Below the pieces are notes generated by a model, which worked only from the letters and a program-made list of their open reading frames with translations, did not search any database and was not told the DNA's origin. From Cytophagales bacterium (lineage in GTDB: Bacteria > Bacteroidota > Bacteroidia > Cytophagales > Cyclobacteriaceae), in the NCBI GenBank assembly GCA_013298505.1, contig JAAFHY010000013.1:1-55289 (forward strand): a DNA stretch of 55,289 nt, given 5' to 3'. Positions 55,191 to 55,289 of this stretch are shown here, piece after piece. A program made the translations under genes and the position numbers. How positions within the stretch are numbered: the stretch's first letter is position 1; the number at the start of each line of letters is the position of its first letter.

Positions 55191-55289
55191 AACCTCGAAA
55201 ATAGTAAATACTGCTTATTAGTTGTGTTTGTACTCTTGATTTTTTTATCCCAATAATTAAAATCGACTTCGCTCGGCAAGGCAATTTAC

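Noticed and set aside
1-55289. CRISPR array, tRNA or rRNA gene, transposase or prophage
   Set aside because: No regularly spaced repeats, no cloverleaf-like or rRNA sequence and no transposase or integrase frame were seen in any gap; small RNAs cannot be excluded by eye.

Overview
The window looks like chromosome of a Bacteroidota bacterium, most likely order Cytophagales. The evidence is several promoters of the Bacteroidota type (TTTG, about 19 nt, TAnnTTTG), an array of tandem-FtsX permeases all ending in SLRSE, a DUF5618-type gene at the left edge, many Bacteroidota-type secreted proteins, and moderate, AT-leaning base composition. No rRNA, tRNA, CRISPR array, prophage or transposase gene was seen.

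Left part (1-11.4 kb), mostly plus strand: the start of a DUF5618-like gene running off the edge; typA; a TPR protein whose signal peptide is written across the typA terminator; a DUF6503-like lipoprotein; a small acidic protein; guaA, which appears to be transcribed leaderless; a TPR/periplasmic-binding-fold protein; an outer-membrane-like protein; hutI, apt and a Lon-N-domain protein.

11.4-21.8 kb, mostly minus strand: a coiled-coil lipoprotein, then a phenylacetyl-CoA epoxidase locus read paaA, paaB, membrane protein, paaC, dinB, paaD. It has a PaaR-like operator in the paaA promoter, a PaaB with two tandem domains and a palindromic in-frame insert in PaaA; paaE is not present. Next come a zinc-ribbon-like small protein, a LytTR response regulator with a TPR histidine kinase, a methyltransferase, a 35-residue Lys-rich ORF with its own terminator, galM and a VOC protein.

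21.8-47.9 kb, minus strand: eight large paralogous ABC permeases (called A to H here from left to right), each with two FtsX domains and none with an ATPase gene nearby. They are interrupted by a DUF433/DUF5615 toxin-antitoxin-like pair, a tandem NTF2-like protein, a tandem galactose-binding-like protein, a small secreted protein, and an OmpR-type regulator with its kinase. Permease D and the H-G-F operon share an upstream architecture at the same distance from the start codon: a -24/-12 (sigma-54-like) element and a three-box CGG/CCG element about 100 nt upstream. I consider this the strongest candidate for an undescribed regulatory system here. A direct repeat of CpxR-box type lies near the two-component genes.

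Right part (48-55.3 kb): kup and ndh (minus), a coiled-coil lipoprotein (plus), a bidirectional terminator, then an ion-transport operon (MscS-type channel, corA, Ca/Na-type antiporter) on the minus strand.
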